Program-made: the position numbers and the translations under genes
Shown: positions 49,007 to 57,480 of the stretch, piece after piece
How the letters are laid out: every line of letters starts with the position of its first letter
Numbering within the stretch: the first letter of the stretch is position 1
DNA from: Bacteroidota bacterium
GTDB taxonomy: Bacteria; Bacteroidota; Bacteroidia; 2-12-FULL-35-15
DNA: 64,000 nt
Direction: 5' to 3'
Assembly: GCA_025963725.1 (NCBI GenBank)
Contig: JAOQAE010000002.1
Coordinates: 124,001 to 188,000, forward strand
The notes under the pieces: model-generated
Told to the model about the DNA's origin: nothing
The model's database searches: none
Seen by the model: only the letters and a program-made list of their open reading frames with translations

Positions 49007-49555
49007 ATGGACAGAACCCTTAAAGTCTATTCTTCAACACAGCACCTGTTTGCTGAATTTGTATTCAGCTACGATCAAGCCCGCCAGGCATCCGCACATT
49101 ATATCCAATACCGCCGGCTTTATGATGATAACGAGGAGGATGATAATAAGTCGGTGTATCCCTCCATGGATATGGATGTTTACCTTTCGTTCAGGCAGTT
49201 CAATTCAATCGATGAGATCAAAGCGCATGACATAGATGTAGTGAAAAAGCAACTGGGCCGGGATATGAAAGGCGAGTACACTTATGTGTACGAGCCGGCA
49301 CCCATCCAGCAGCGCTATGTGGCTGAACATCGTAACGGGCTTGTCGGCCTTGTAAACATCATGTACAGCTTCATCGACAACACAAAGGAAGTCAAGTTCC
49401 TTTCCGGCACAAATCCACGCTTCGATTTCGAGATCTCTTCCAACAGCCTCGAAACAAACCTCAGCTGCATACTCCGCATCCCCGTTTACCGCGAAAGGGA
49501 AGAGCCCGGCGAGATCAGTATTCACGACCTGAAAAAGCTGCCGCCCTGGTATTAG
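49007..49555 (+). CDS. Hypothetical protein (182 aa)
   Basis: A 182-residue soluble protein starting MDRTLKVYSSTQHLFAEF. It has an acidic patch (D-D-N-E-E-D-D-N) near residue 44 and ends with K-L-P-P-W-Y. No signal peptide, membrane segment or recognised domain is seen. It lies alone, between the DUF2200 and CotH-domain genes. Confidence 0.6.
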   Translation: MDRTLKVYSSTQHLFAEFVFSYDQARQASAHYIQYRRLYDDNEEDDNKSVYPSMDMDVYLSFRQFNSIDEIKAHDIDVVKKQLGRDMKGEYTYVYEPAPIQQRYVAEHRNGLVGLVNIMYSFIDNTKEVKFLSGTNPRFDFEISSNSLETNLSCILRIPVYREREEPGEISIHDLKKLPPWY

Positions 49556-49573
49556 GAGCCTGACGACATAATT

Positions 49574-49604
49574 TTTGCAAACGATCTGTTTTTTAGTATC
49601 TTAG
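49574..49604 (+). promoter_or_regulatory. Promoter of the CotH-domain gene (TTTG-N19-TATCTTAG)
   Basis: TTTG (49574-49577) is followed by exactly 19 bp and then TATCTTAG, one mismatch from TAnnTTTG. The ATG at 49640 is 35 nt further on. The same -7 variant ending TTAG occurs at the kelch operon promoter (25702-25732). Confidence 0.6.
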
Positions 49605-49639
49605 TGAAGTTATTTCAGACCTAACTTAATTTATTTTTC

Positions 49640-52141
49640 ATGCATTTGAAAAATTACCTTCAGCACGCATCGCTTGCTTTCCTGATCTGCCTGCTTTCGC
49701 TGCAAGCCGGCGCACAGGTATTGATCAATGAGTATTCGGGCGCCAATGTTTCCACCATCACCGATAATTTCGGCGATACTCCCGACTGGGTGGAGATCTA
49801 TAATTCAAGCGCAGCCCCGGTAAGCCTTTCGGGTTATTACCTCAGCGACAAGATCAGCAACCCTACAAAATGGACGATCCCGGCAGGCGTTTCAGTCCCT
49901 GCCAACGGCTTTCTCCTTATCTGGTGCTCGGGGAAAAATACGGTTGCCGGCACAAATGTGCATGCCGGATTTTCACTCACGCAAACAAAGCCCGAAGCCA
50001 TCATTTTTTCAGATGCTTCCGGAAGCTTCATCGATTCAATGACCATTAATCCCAGCCAGGCAAACCATTCAAGGGGACGCACCACCAACGGCGGCCCTGT
50101 TTGGGGCGTGTTCACAACGCCGACTCCCGGCGCCTCCAATACCAGCCCGAAGCAGGATTATGCAACCACACCCGCAATGAACGTGGAAGCGGGCTTTTAC
50201 CCCGGTGCACAAACAGTGACCATTTCCTCGCCCGATGCGGGAGTAAGCATTTACTACACAACAAACGGATCGGTTCCCACCACCAGCTCTACATTGTACA
50301 CGGCGCCGGTCAGCGTTGCGTCCACGGAGGTGCTGCGTGCCCGCGCATTCAGCTCCAATCCTGCCATTCCGGCCAGCTTTGTAAAAAGCAATACGTATTT
50401 TATCAATGCCACGCATACCACCCCGGTGGTGTCGATCTTCGGCGACCAGACCATGACATTGCTGAACGGCACGCAGATCTACCCGGAAACGGGGCTCGAA
50501 TATTTTGATGAAACAAAGGCGATCGTTGCCGAGACCGACGGCGAAGCCAACGAGCACGGGAATGATTCATGGTCGTACAGCCAGCGCGGATTCGATTATG
50601 TGTCGAAGGATGAGTTCGGCTACAACTACGGGCTGAACTATAAAGTCTTCAGCAATAAAGCCCGCAAATCGTTCCAGAGGATCATCTTCAAGGCGGCTGC
50701 AAATGATAATTATCCTTTTGAATCGGGTGGTGCGCACATCCGCGATTCCTATGCGCACACGCTTTCGCAGCGCGGGAACCTGAACCTCGATGCACGTACC
50801 TGGAAACCTGCTGTTCTATACGTGAACGGGCAGTATTGGGGTGTTTACGACATCCGCGAAAAGGTGGACGACAGCGATTTTACCGATTATTACTACGGCC
50901 AGAACGACCCGAACGTGGAGTTCCTGCAAACCTGGGGCGGCACCTGGGAAGCGTATACGCCTTCGCCGGGAACGGCTACTGCCGACTGGAACTCGATCCG
51001 GAATTACATTACCTCCAACAATATGGCGGTGCAAGCCAATTATGATTATGTAGACAGCATCTTCAATACAAAAAGCTTTGTGGATTATTTTGTGTTCAAC
51101 TCCTGGCTGGTAACAATGGACTGGCTGAACTGGAACACCGCATGGTGGAGAGGGCTTGATCCAACGGGCGATAAAAAGAAATGGCGCTACACGCTCTGGG
51201 ACCTTGATGCGATCATGGGTCATTATGTGAATTACACGGGCATTCCCGATGAGTCGTCGCAGGCTGATCCCTGTAATGTGGAAACACTGCCGGATCCGGG
51301 CGGACAAGGCCATACGCAGATCCTGAACGCGCTGATGGCGAACCCGGGATTCAAGCAATATTATGAAGCCAGATACATCGACCTGATGAACACGTCCCTG
51401 AGCTGCGATTTTGCATTGCCGCTGTACGACAGCATGATCGCGGTGATCCAGCCGGAGATGACCGGCCAGGTTACGAAATGGGGAGGCTCTTTCAGTGCAT
51501 GGCAGGCAAATGCGCAGCGCTTCCGCGATTCCATCGATGCACGCTGTACGGCGCTCACACAGGGTTTGATCGATTGCTACAATCTTACCGGCCCTTATGC
51601 GATCACTTACGACGTTTCACCGGCAGGAGCAGGGGAGATCAAGATCAACAGCATCACACCTGCAAATTACATTTACACCGGGAATTATTTTGGCGGCATT
51701 GTCACCAAATTAAAAGCGACACCTTCCAGCTCCGCCTATGTGTTCGATCACTGGCAGATGGACAATCACTCGCCATCTCCCGGATCCAACAGCGATTCGG
51801 CAGAAGTAAGCTATACGCAGTCGGATAATGTGGTGGCCGTTTTCAGGCGCATCGGCGAGCCTCCCGGCGGCGAGGAAGTGGGCATTCCAAGCGCCTTTTC
51901 ACCGAACGGGGATGGCAACAACGACTTATTGTTCATACTGGGAAGCATCACCGATATCGATTTTACGATCTATAACCGCTGGGGACAGCAGGTATTCAAA
52001 ACCAACGACCGCTCCGAAGGATGGGACGGGAAATTCAACGGCACAGCCCTGAACCCGGGTGTTTTTGCTTATCACCTGAGCGGCAAGCTGCCTGATGGCG
52101 GTTTTGTAGAGCGGAAGGGGAATGTAACATTGGTGAGGTGA
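49640..52141 (+). CDS. Lamin-tail, chitobiase-C and CotH-domain protein with T9SS type B domain
   Basis: An 833-residue secreted protein. After a signal peptide (to ~residue 28) it has a lamin-tail domain (residues ~30-150, I-N-E-Y-S-G-A-N then D-W-V-E-I-Y-N-S), a chitobiase/beta-hexosaminidase C-terminal domain (~180-250, I-Y-Y-T-T-N-G-S-V-P), a CotH kinase-like domain (~270-600, with K-K-W-R-Y-T-L-W-D-L-D), a beta-repeat region and a gliding motility C-terminal domain (F-S-P-N-G-D-G-N-N-D, Y-N-R-W-G, G-W-D-G). CotH proteins phosphorylate Ser in spore coat and other secreted proteins. The PorP/SprF gene downstream fits the usual pairing with type B sorting domains. Confidence 0.9.
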   Translation: MHLKNYLQHASLAFLICLLSLQAGAQVLINEYSGANVSTITDNFGDTPDWVEIYNSSAAPVSLSGYYLSDKISNPTKWTIPAGVSVPANGFLLIWCSGKNTVAGTNVHAGFSLTQTKPEAIIFSDASGSFIDSMTINPSQANHSRGRTTNGGPVWGVFTTPTPGASNTSPKQDYATTPAMNVEAGFYPGAQTVTISSPDAGVSIYYTTNGSVPTTSSTLYTAPVSVASTEVLRARAFSSNPAIPASFVKSNTYFINATHTTPVVSIFGDQTMTLLNGTQIYPETGLEYFDETKAIVAETDGEANEHGNDSWSYSQRGFDYVSKDEFGYNYGLNYKVFSNKARKSFQRIIFKAAANDNYPFESGGAHIRDSYAHTLSQRGNLNLDARTWKPAVLYVNGQYWGVYDIREKVDDSDFTDYYYGQNDPNVEFLQTWGGTWEAYTPSPGTATADWNSIRNYITSNNMAVQANYDYVDSIFNTKSFVDYFVFNSWLVTMDWLNWNTAWWRGLDPTGDKKKWRYTLWDLDAIMGHYVNYTGIPDESSQADPCNVETLPDPGGQGHTQILNALMANPGFKQYYEARYIDLMNTSLSCDFALPLYDSMIAVIQPEMTGQVTKWGGSFSAWQANAQRFRDSIDARCTALTQGLIDCYNLTGPYAITYDVSPAGAGEIKINSITPANYIYTGNYFGGIVTKLKATPSSSAYVFDHWQMDNHSPSPGSNSDSAEVSYTQSDNVVAVFRRIGEPPGGEEVGIPSAFSPNGDGNNDLLFILGSITDIDFTIYNRWGQQVFKTNDRSEGWDGKFNGTALNPGVFAYHLSGKLPDGGFVERKGNVTLVR

Positions 52142-52307
52142 TCGTTTGTCATTCTGAATGTAGCGCAGCGAAATGAAGAATCTTCACGAAGTTAACCCGG
52201 ATTAAATTCAGGAGGATCCATTCGCGGAGCCTGTCCTGAGCACAGCCGAAGGGCTCAGGATGACATAGTGCAAACAGATACAGATTAGGTTTAAACTGAT
52301 TAAAGAA

Positions 52308-53351
52308 TTGAAAAAGTCATTCAAATATATTTTCCTCAGCGCATTTGTATTTCTCTGCGCCTTCACATCGCATGCGCAGGATATCCACTTTTCCCAGTTC
52401 ACGGAAACGCCCCAGCTGCTCAATCCCGGAGCTACCGGTGTTTATAACGGGTACATGCGCGCCATCATCAATTACAAGAACCAATGGATGGCGATGGGCA
52501 AGGCCTTCAATACCGAAGCAGCCTCTTTCGATATTCCACTGTTCGATTACAATGAGCGCAAAGCCCATTTGGGTGCAGGGATCAACTTCTTTAACGACAG
52601 GGCAGGGGATTCGCAATTCGGCTTAACGCAAGGCAATTTATGCATTGCCGGCATCATCCCGGTAAGCCGTGAAAGCAAGCTCTCCATGGGCGTTTCCTTC
52701 GGCGGCGCACAGCACAAGGCAAACCTTACCGGGCTTTCCTGGGGAAACCAGTACAATGGCACCGGCTTCGACCCTTCTGTAAACTCCAATGAAACAACAC
52801 CAACAAATTCCTTTGTTTACCTCGATCTTGGCGCAGGCATCTATTATGAATATTTCAGCGGTAAGGCTACGCTCGACCGGAATGAAGCGAAACGCTTCGG
52901 ATTCGGAGCGGCATACTATCACATTAACCATCCTGTGCAGCGTTATTTCTCGGTGACCGAAAAATTATACGGCAAGCTGGTGCTTACCGCACACGGACAT
53001 TTTGATAAAACGGGAACAAAGCTTTCTATCCGTCCGTCTGCGATGTATGCCATGCAGGGGCCTTCCAGCGAGATCACGGTAGGATGCGCATTGCGTGTAC
53101 GCATCAAGAACGGAACAAAGATCACCGGCTTTATCAATGAATCGGGGATCTCGGTAGGATTGTCCTATCGCGTGAAAGATGCGATCATCCCGCAGGTATA
53201 TGTGGAGCTGGGCGACCTGGCCTTCGGTGTTTCGTATGACCTCAACCTCTCTTCCTACAAAAAAGCATCCCGCATGAACGGCGGCGCTGAAGTTTCCCTC
53301 AAATACTTTATCCAGAAGGGCCCGCTGTTCAAGCGGAAGAATATGCTTTAA
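52308..53351 (+). CDS. PorP/SprF-family T9SS-associated outer membrane protein
   Basis: A 347-residue protein with a signal peptide (to ~residue 24) and many short amphipathic strands of a beta-barrel. Family marks are the start of the mature part Q-D-I-H-F-S-Q-F-T-E-T-P-Q-L-L-N-P-G-A-T-G (residues ~24-44), K-N-Q-W (~57) and the C-terminal Y-D-L-N-L-S-S-Y. PorP/SprF proteins attach or export T9SS substrates with type B C-terminal domains. It follows the CotH-domain gene after 166 bp that include a short repeat. The start is TTG at 52308; no ATG lies nearby in frame. Confidence 0.88.
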   Translation: MKKSFKYIFLSAFVFLCAFTSHAQDIHFSQFTETPQLLNPGATGVYNGYMRAIINYKNQWMAMGKAFNTEAASFDIPLFDYNERKAHLGAGINFFNDRAGDSQFGLTQGNLCIAGIIPVSRESKLSMGVSFGGAQHKANLTGLSWGNQYNGTGFDPSVNSNETTPTNSFVYLDLGAGIYYEYFSGKATLDRNEAKRFGFGAAYYHINHPVQRYFSVTEKLYGKLVLTAHGHFDKTGTKLSIRPSAMYAMQGPSSEITVGCALRVRIKNGTKITGFINESGISVGLSYRVKDAIIPQVYVELGDLAFGVSYDLNLSSYKKASRMNGGAEVSLKYFIQKGPLFKRKNML

Positions 53352-53499
53352 TAAGTTTCCATTGGAACCTGCCATCCCGCGCGATGTCATTTCGAGCGAA
53401 GTCGAGAAAGTGTGTCGGCTATTCAGGCAAGCTGCAAGCCGCTGAATCTTTCTCGCAGAGGCGCAAAGCACGCAGAGTCCTCCATTGAAATCGGTCATC

Positions 53500-54326
53500 C
53501 CATACACAGAATCAATCGCGAAGCGATAAATCTGCGATAATAGTTAAGTGATAATCTGCGAATCTGCGGCTAAAAACTCTCAGGCTTTTAATTAAAAAGA
53601 TCCTTCGGCTTCATTTCATTCCGCTCAGGATGACATTCTGCTCCGGCAAAGCCACAGCAGTATCAAATCATAATTGATCATAGATCGCGCAAGCGATCAT
53701 TTTTCAAACATAAAAATCTTAAGAGATCTGTGTTCCATTACACACAGCAAAACATACCCGGAATCAATCGCGAAGCGATAAATCTGCGATAATGATTGAG
53801 CGGTAAATCTGCGAATCTGCGGCTAAAAACTCAGGTTTTAATTAAAAAGACCCTTCGGCTTCATTTCATTCCGCTCAGGATGACATTCTGCTCCGGCAAA
53901 GCCACAGCAGTATCAAATCATAATTGATCATAGATCGTGCAAGCGATCATTTTTCAAACATAAAATCTTAAGAGATCTGTGTTCCATTACACACAGCAAA
54001 ACACAGCCGGAATCAATCGCGAAGCGATAAATCTGCGATAATGATTGAGTGATAAATCTGCGAATCTGCGGCAAAAAAACTCTCAGGCTTTTAATTAGAA
54101 GATCCTTCGGCTTCATTTCATTCCGCTCAGGATGACATTCTGCTCCGGCAAAGCCACAGCAGTATCAAATCATAATTGATCATAGATCGCCAAGCGATCA
54201 TTTTTCAAACATAAAAATCTTAAGAGATCTGTGTTCCATTACGCACAGCAAAACACAGCCGAAATCAATCGCGAAGCGATAAATCTGCGATAATGATTGA
54301 GCGGTAAATCTGCGAATCTGCGGCAA
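53500..54326. repeat. Tandem repeat array, unit ~250 bp, about 3.3 copies
   Basis: Full units run roughly 53581-53831, 53832-54083 and 54084-54326, preceded by a partial unit from 53500. Each unit holds GATCCTTCGGCTTCATTTCATTCCGCTCAGGATGACATTCTG, ATCATAGATCG..CAAGCGATCA, AATCTTAAGAGATCTGTG and AATCGCGAAGCGATAAATC, several of which are self-complementary. Units differ only by a few bases, so the array is recent or is kept uniform. Confidence 0.85.
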
Positions 54327-54386
54327 AGTCCTTTAAAAATCAAACCATTATTGCGTTCCATTAATTTCGTTCACCGCATGGTAATT

Positions 54387-54418
54387 GCAGAGATCCCGTG
54401 TCGTGGCACGGGATGACG
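54387..54418. repeat. REP family A single hairpin
   Basis: GCAGAGATCCCGTGTCGTGGCACGGGATGACG is the right half of the family A element, without a left half. It lies 24 bp before the 3' end of the peptidase gene. Confidence 0.7.
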
Positions 54419-54442
54419 ATGATTGGACAGCGATAATAAAAA

Positions 54443-55369
54443 TCACAGCTTTTCCATCAATCCTTTATAAAGCGCAATCATTCCCTCGATATCCTTCCTG
54501 TGCACTTTCTCATCAGGCGTATGAACATTTTGCTCCGCTGCGCCTACAAAGCACCAGTCCCATGGAAATTCGGCCATTTGCAGTTCCTTGGCGTCGCTGC
54601 CGCCGCTGCCTTCCACTTCCAGCTGGTAAGCCAGCTTTTGCTTCTTTGCAATTTCAATGATCCTGTTCACGTAGCTCCGGCGCGGGATCAGGCTGTCGCG
54701 CATCGAGATCACCGGGCCTTTGCCGGGCTGTACGCCTTCCGTGATCCATGAAATATCGGAGATCAGCGCCTGGCTGATCTTATATTTTTCCTGCAGGAAC
54801 CGCTGGATAAATGAAACGGTGCCGCCGCCATGCTCCTCGTAGCAGCTGAATACGATGGCGCCATCCTTTAATGTTTCCGCTACTTTAAGTGCATTGTACA
54901 CACCAAGGCGGTTGTCCATGTAGCAGCACTGCACATACTCTTTATCTTCCCGCCAGTTCGGTTTGAACGTTAATTCCGTCCCTGTTTCAAGGTCACGTTT
55001 ATAAGCATATTCCAGCTTCACTTCCTTTGTTTTTTTATCTTCGGTCAGCTTCAGCTTCACTTCAGCTTTTCCTTTGCTGTCTTCCCCCACCAGCTCAAAG
55101 CCGTCGATCGTGCGCGGGCCGCCGATCTTTACCAGCTGCTTCCCGTAACGCACGGTGAAGCCGATGCTGTCGGTATGCGCAAAAATAGCCGTGCGCGGCT
55201 TGCCGAACACCAGCACAATGCAATCCTGGAAACCATCACCGGAATACACCTTCGGCTTCGATCTCCACGACTTTTTATTCTTTTTGATGTAGTCCAGCAA
55301 AAAAGCCGTCATCGCACCTTCGTTCCCCGAAGGAGCATGAATGGCGCACATTTCTTTTAATAATTTCAT
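54443..55369 (-). CDS. M42/M20-like metallopeptidase
   Basis: A 308-residue enzyme. The first His of the metal site is in A-I-F-A-H-T-D-S-I-G-F (~residue 68), with C-Y-M-D-N-R-L-G-V (~147-155) where the bridging Asp lies and Y-E-E-H-G-G-G-T-V (~177-185) with the catalytic Glu. Further ligands fit I-S-D-I-S-W and H-T-P-D-E-K-V (~284). This is the di-zinc peptidase fold of aminopeptidases (M42/M28/M20 clan). I chose the ATG at 55369; the frame runs upstream to 55426, but there it reads through REP DNA. Confidence 0.8.
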   Translation of the reverse strand: MKLLKEMCAIHAPSGNEGAMTAFLLDYIKKNKKSWRSKPKVYSGDGFQDCIVLVFGKPRTAIFAHTDSIGFTVRYGKQLVKIGGPRTIDGFELVGEDSKGKAEVKLKLTEDKKTKEVKLEYAYKRDLETGTELTFKPNWREDKEYVQCCYMDNRLGVYNALKVAETLKDGAIVFSCYEEHGGGTVSFIQRFLQEKYKISQALISDISWITEGVQPGKGPVISMRDSLIPRRSYVNRIIEIAKKQKLAYQLEVEGSGGSDAKELQMAEFPWDWCFVGAAEQNVHTPDEKVHRKDIEGMIALYKGLMEKL

Positions 55370-55405
55370 TGTATAGACTGATTTTATAACTATGATTTTT
55401 TTAAC

Positions 55406-55486
55406 CGTCATCCCGTGCCACGACACGGGATCTCATAAATGTTAGCAGTTTTATTAAACAGATCCCGTGTCGTGGCACGGGATGAC
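55406..55486. repeat. REP family A element, twin of 60327-60408 in opposite orientation
   Basis: The left half CGTCATCCCGTGCCACGACACGGGATCT and right half AGATCCCGTGTCGTGGCACGGGATGAC are perfect mirror images. The spacer reads CATAAATGTTAGCAGT...TTATTAAAC, and the same spacer reversed occurs in the element at 60327-60408, so the two are one element in opposite orientation. Confidence 0.8.
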
Positions 55487-55578
55487 AGTTCTAATTAGTA
55501 ACCATCGGCGAATTTACGAATCTAAGCGCAACTCACACACAGATTCGGAAATTCGTACACACCAGCGATCTGTACAAT

Positions 55579-56193
55579 TTAAATTGTCCGGAGATGATCA
55601 ATAGCCGAAACATTCATCTTCTTGAACAGGTCATACACCCTCACCGAATTAGTTTTCCTTACAGAAAAAACGAGCGAAGGGCTGAACTCAAAATCCTGCG
55701 AAAGCATTTCCAGCTTTTCATCCTTCATTATTTTCATCACATCATTCATCTGCAGGTAATCGAATTTCAGCTCATACACATCGTTCACCGTCCGCTCAAT
55801 GATGTGTGCATTCGCGATCGCATTGGCGGCAGCTTCCCTGTATGCCTGGATCAGTCCGCTTACACCCAGCAGCGTGCCTCCGAAATAGCGGACTACCACG
55901 ATCAGGATGTTGGTAAGGTCTTTCGACTGGATCTGCCCCAGGATAGGCTTTCCGGCAGTGTTTGCGGGCTCGCCGTCGTCGCTGGAGCGGAAGGCCGTTT
56001 TGTCGGCACCCAGCCTGAACGCATAGCAATGATGATTGGCGGAAGGATGTTCCTTGCGCAGGACGGCCTGGTGCTTTTTGATCTCATCTTCGTTCAGCAC
56101 AGGAAAAGCAAAGGAAATGAATTTGCTGCCCCTGTCCCTGAACGATCCTTCAGCAGCCCGTTCTATCGTGCGGTACGTATCTTCAAAAAGCAT
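55579..56193 (-). CDS. IMPACT/YigZ family protein
   Basis: A 204-residue protein. The first ~120 residues are the UPF0029 (IMPACT) domain: S-K-F-I-S-F-A-F-P-V, H-H-C-Y-A-F-R-L-G (residues ~54-62), D-D-G-E-P-A-N-T-A-G-K-P-I-L (~72-85) and V-V-V-R-Y-F-G-G-T-L-L-G-V-S-G-L (~99-114). The C-terminal half is a ferredoxin-like domain. Homologues bind RNA or ribosomes and affect translation; this one lacks the N-terminal RWD of eukaryotic IMPACT as expected. It has its -7 box 4 nt before the ATG. Confidence 0.9.
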   Translation of the reverse strand: MLFEDTYRTIERAAEGSFRDRGSKFISFAFPVLNEDEIKKHQAVLRKEHPSANHHCYAFRLGADKTAFRSSDDGEPANTAGKPILGQIQSKDLTNILIVVVRYFGGTLLGVSGLIQAYREAAANAIANAHIIERTVNDVYELKFDYLQMNDVMKIMKDEKLEMLSQDFEFSPSLVFSVRKTNSVRVYDLFKKMNVSAIDHLRTI

Positions 56194-56197
56194 GGGC

Positions 56198-56205
56198 CAA
56201 AGATA
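56198..56205 (-). promoter_or_regulatory. -7 element (TATCTTTG), 4 nt before the IMPACT gene start
   Basis: On the minus strand TATCTTTG matches TAnnTTTG and ends 4 nt before the ATG at 56193, the same layout as at the rhomboid gene. Confidence 0.45.
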
Positions 56206-56295
56206 AGTAAATTATATGGCGGAGCAGGGCGGCGTGAGGCATGAAGGGGGAGTTTTTGGACAATCCGGGGCACGAAAAAGAGGCCTCCGACTACT

Positions 56296-56303
56296 TAGTT
56301 TTG
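56296..56303 (+). promoter_or_regulatory. -7 element (TAGTTTTG) of the first anti-sigma-like gene
   Basis: TAGTTTTG matches TAnnTTTG and lies 69 nt before the ATG at 56373, giving a leader of ~60 nt. Confidence 0.4.
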
Positions 56304-56372
56304 GGTAAATTTTTATGCCATATTTTATTGCGTTTTATCTAAAAGTCAATACTTTAGCAAAAAATCAGAAAA

Positions 56373-56810
56373 ATGCTTATTGGTTATTTCGATATGGAGT
56401 CAGATGCCCAGCAGCTGGTATTGGAATCACGCCTCGAAAGTATCGGGGCGGTGGAAACCCTGATCTCGAAGGTGAAAGAGAAGCATTCTATTTCCGAAGA
56501 GAGCTGTAACGGCATCTGGATCGCGCTGAACGAAGCCGTGACCAACGCCATCAAGCATGGCAACAAGTATGATCCCGCAAAGAAAGTATGCCTCAGCATG
56601 GAAACAAAAGAGAACCGTTACCTCTGTTTTACCGTAAAAGATGAGGGCTGCGGCTTCGATCCGAACAGTGTTCCCGATCCTACAAGCCCCGAATGCCTTG
56701 AAGAGCCGAACGGCCGTGGTGTTTTCCTGATCAACAGGCTGGCTGACAAAGTCAACTTCTCAGGGAATGGCACCATTCTCGAAATGTGCTTCGACCTGTT
56801 CAAAAATTAA
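56373..56810 (+). CDS. Anti-sigma factor-like ATPase (HATPase_c, RsbW/SpoIIAB type), copy 1
   Basis: A 145-residue GHKL kinase-fold protein. Its N-box is W-I-A-L-N-E-A-V-T-N-A-I-K-H-G-N (residues ~49-64), G1 D-E-G-C-G-F-D (~90-96) and G2 G-R-G-V-F-L-I (~113-119). RsbW/SpoIIAB-type proteins bind sigma factors or phosphorylate an STAS antagonist. No sigma or STAS gene is nearby. A paralogue of the same length follows at 57043. An alternative ATG at 56394 would drop seven residues. Confidence 0.85.
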   Translation: MLIGYFDMESDAQQLVLESRLESIGAVETLISKVKEKHSISEESCNGIWIALNEAVTNAIKHGNKYDPAKKVCLSMETKENRYLCFTVKDEGCGFDPNSVPDPTSPECLEEPNGRGVFLINRLADKVNFSGNGTILEMCFDLFKN

Positions 56811-57042
56811 TTGCTTTTTTTTCAGCATTCGCCTTTTCATAAGATCTTATAAAATGTATAGTAAAAGTTTCAGCCTGAAAAATAGCTTGAAAAGTATTTT
56901 TTATACAAGATAAATAATTGATCTTAAGTTGCATGTAGTAAAATATTGCTTTTGGGTTTAGTATGAAATTTTGATTTTCAGGCATCCATTTTAAGTCAGG
57001 ATCAGTATATATACCCAGTTAGATCACTTAAACTGAAATGTC

Positions 57043-57480
57043 ATGCGCATCAATCCAATTCACCCGCAATACCATGCACAATCTTTTGCATTCCCATCGA
57101 GCCTTCAAAGCATCGATTCCTTAGAAATTTTACTGGATGAGATCAGGGAGCAGTTTGCATTATCGGAGCATGTGTACAGCTCCATCTGGGTATCACTTAA
57201 CGAAGCTATTTCGAATGCCATCATTCATGGCAACAGGCAGGATATGACCAAGAAAGTTCATTTGTCAGTTGAGCTGAAATGGGATAATTTCATCTGCTTC
57301 ACCGTAAGGGACGAAGGCGATGGTTTCGACTACGAGAGCCTTCCTGACCCTACCAGCCCAGAGCGGATCGATCAGCCCAACGGAAGAGGGGTTTTCCTAA
57401 TGAAGAAGCTGGCCGATCTGGCCTTGTTCTCCAATCACGGCACCACCGTTGACCTGTACTTCGACCTTACGAAGCCTTAA
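57043..57480 (+). CDS. Anti-sigma factor-like ATPase (HATPase_c, RsbW/SpoIIAB type), copy 2
   Basis: A 145-residue paralogue of the gene at 56373. The N-box is W-V-S-L-N-E-A-I-S-N-A-I-I-H-G-N, G1 D-E-G-D-G-F-D and G2 G-R-G-V-F-L-M. The two share the P-D-P-T-S-P-E block and overall size, so they arose by duplication, but the N-termini differ fully. It has its own 230-bp AT-rich upstream region. Its 3' end overlaps the convergent ribD gene by 4 bp. Confidence 0.85.
   Translation: MRINPIHPQYHAQSFAFPSSLQSIDSLEILLDEIREQFALSEHVYSSIWVSLNEAISNAIIHGNRQDMTKKVHLSVELKWDNFICFTVRDEGDGFDYESLPDPTSPERIDQPNGRGVFLMKKLADLALFSNHGTTVDLYFDLTKP

Larger units (their letters stand above)
53352..54442. other. Repeat-filled intergenic region (1.1 kb)
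   Basis: No gene is seen between the PorP/SprF gene and the peptidase. The stretch holds a family B fragment near 53380-53430, the tandem array (53500-54326) and a single REP family A arm (54387-54418). Frames that cross it are repeat-derived. Confidence 0.75.

Noticed and set aside
53500-54326. CRISPR array
   Set aside because: Units are ~250 bp, contiguous and nearly identical throughout; there are no unique spacers and no cas genes.
55370-55426. Extension of the peptidase gene to an upstream start
   Set aside because: The extra codons read through the arm of a REP element and lie before the natural start of the peptidase fold.
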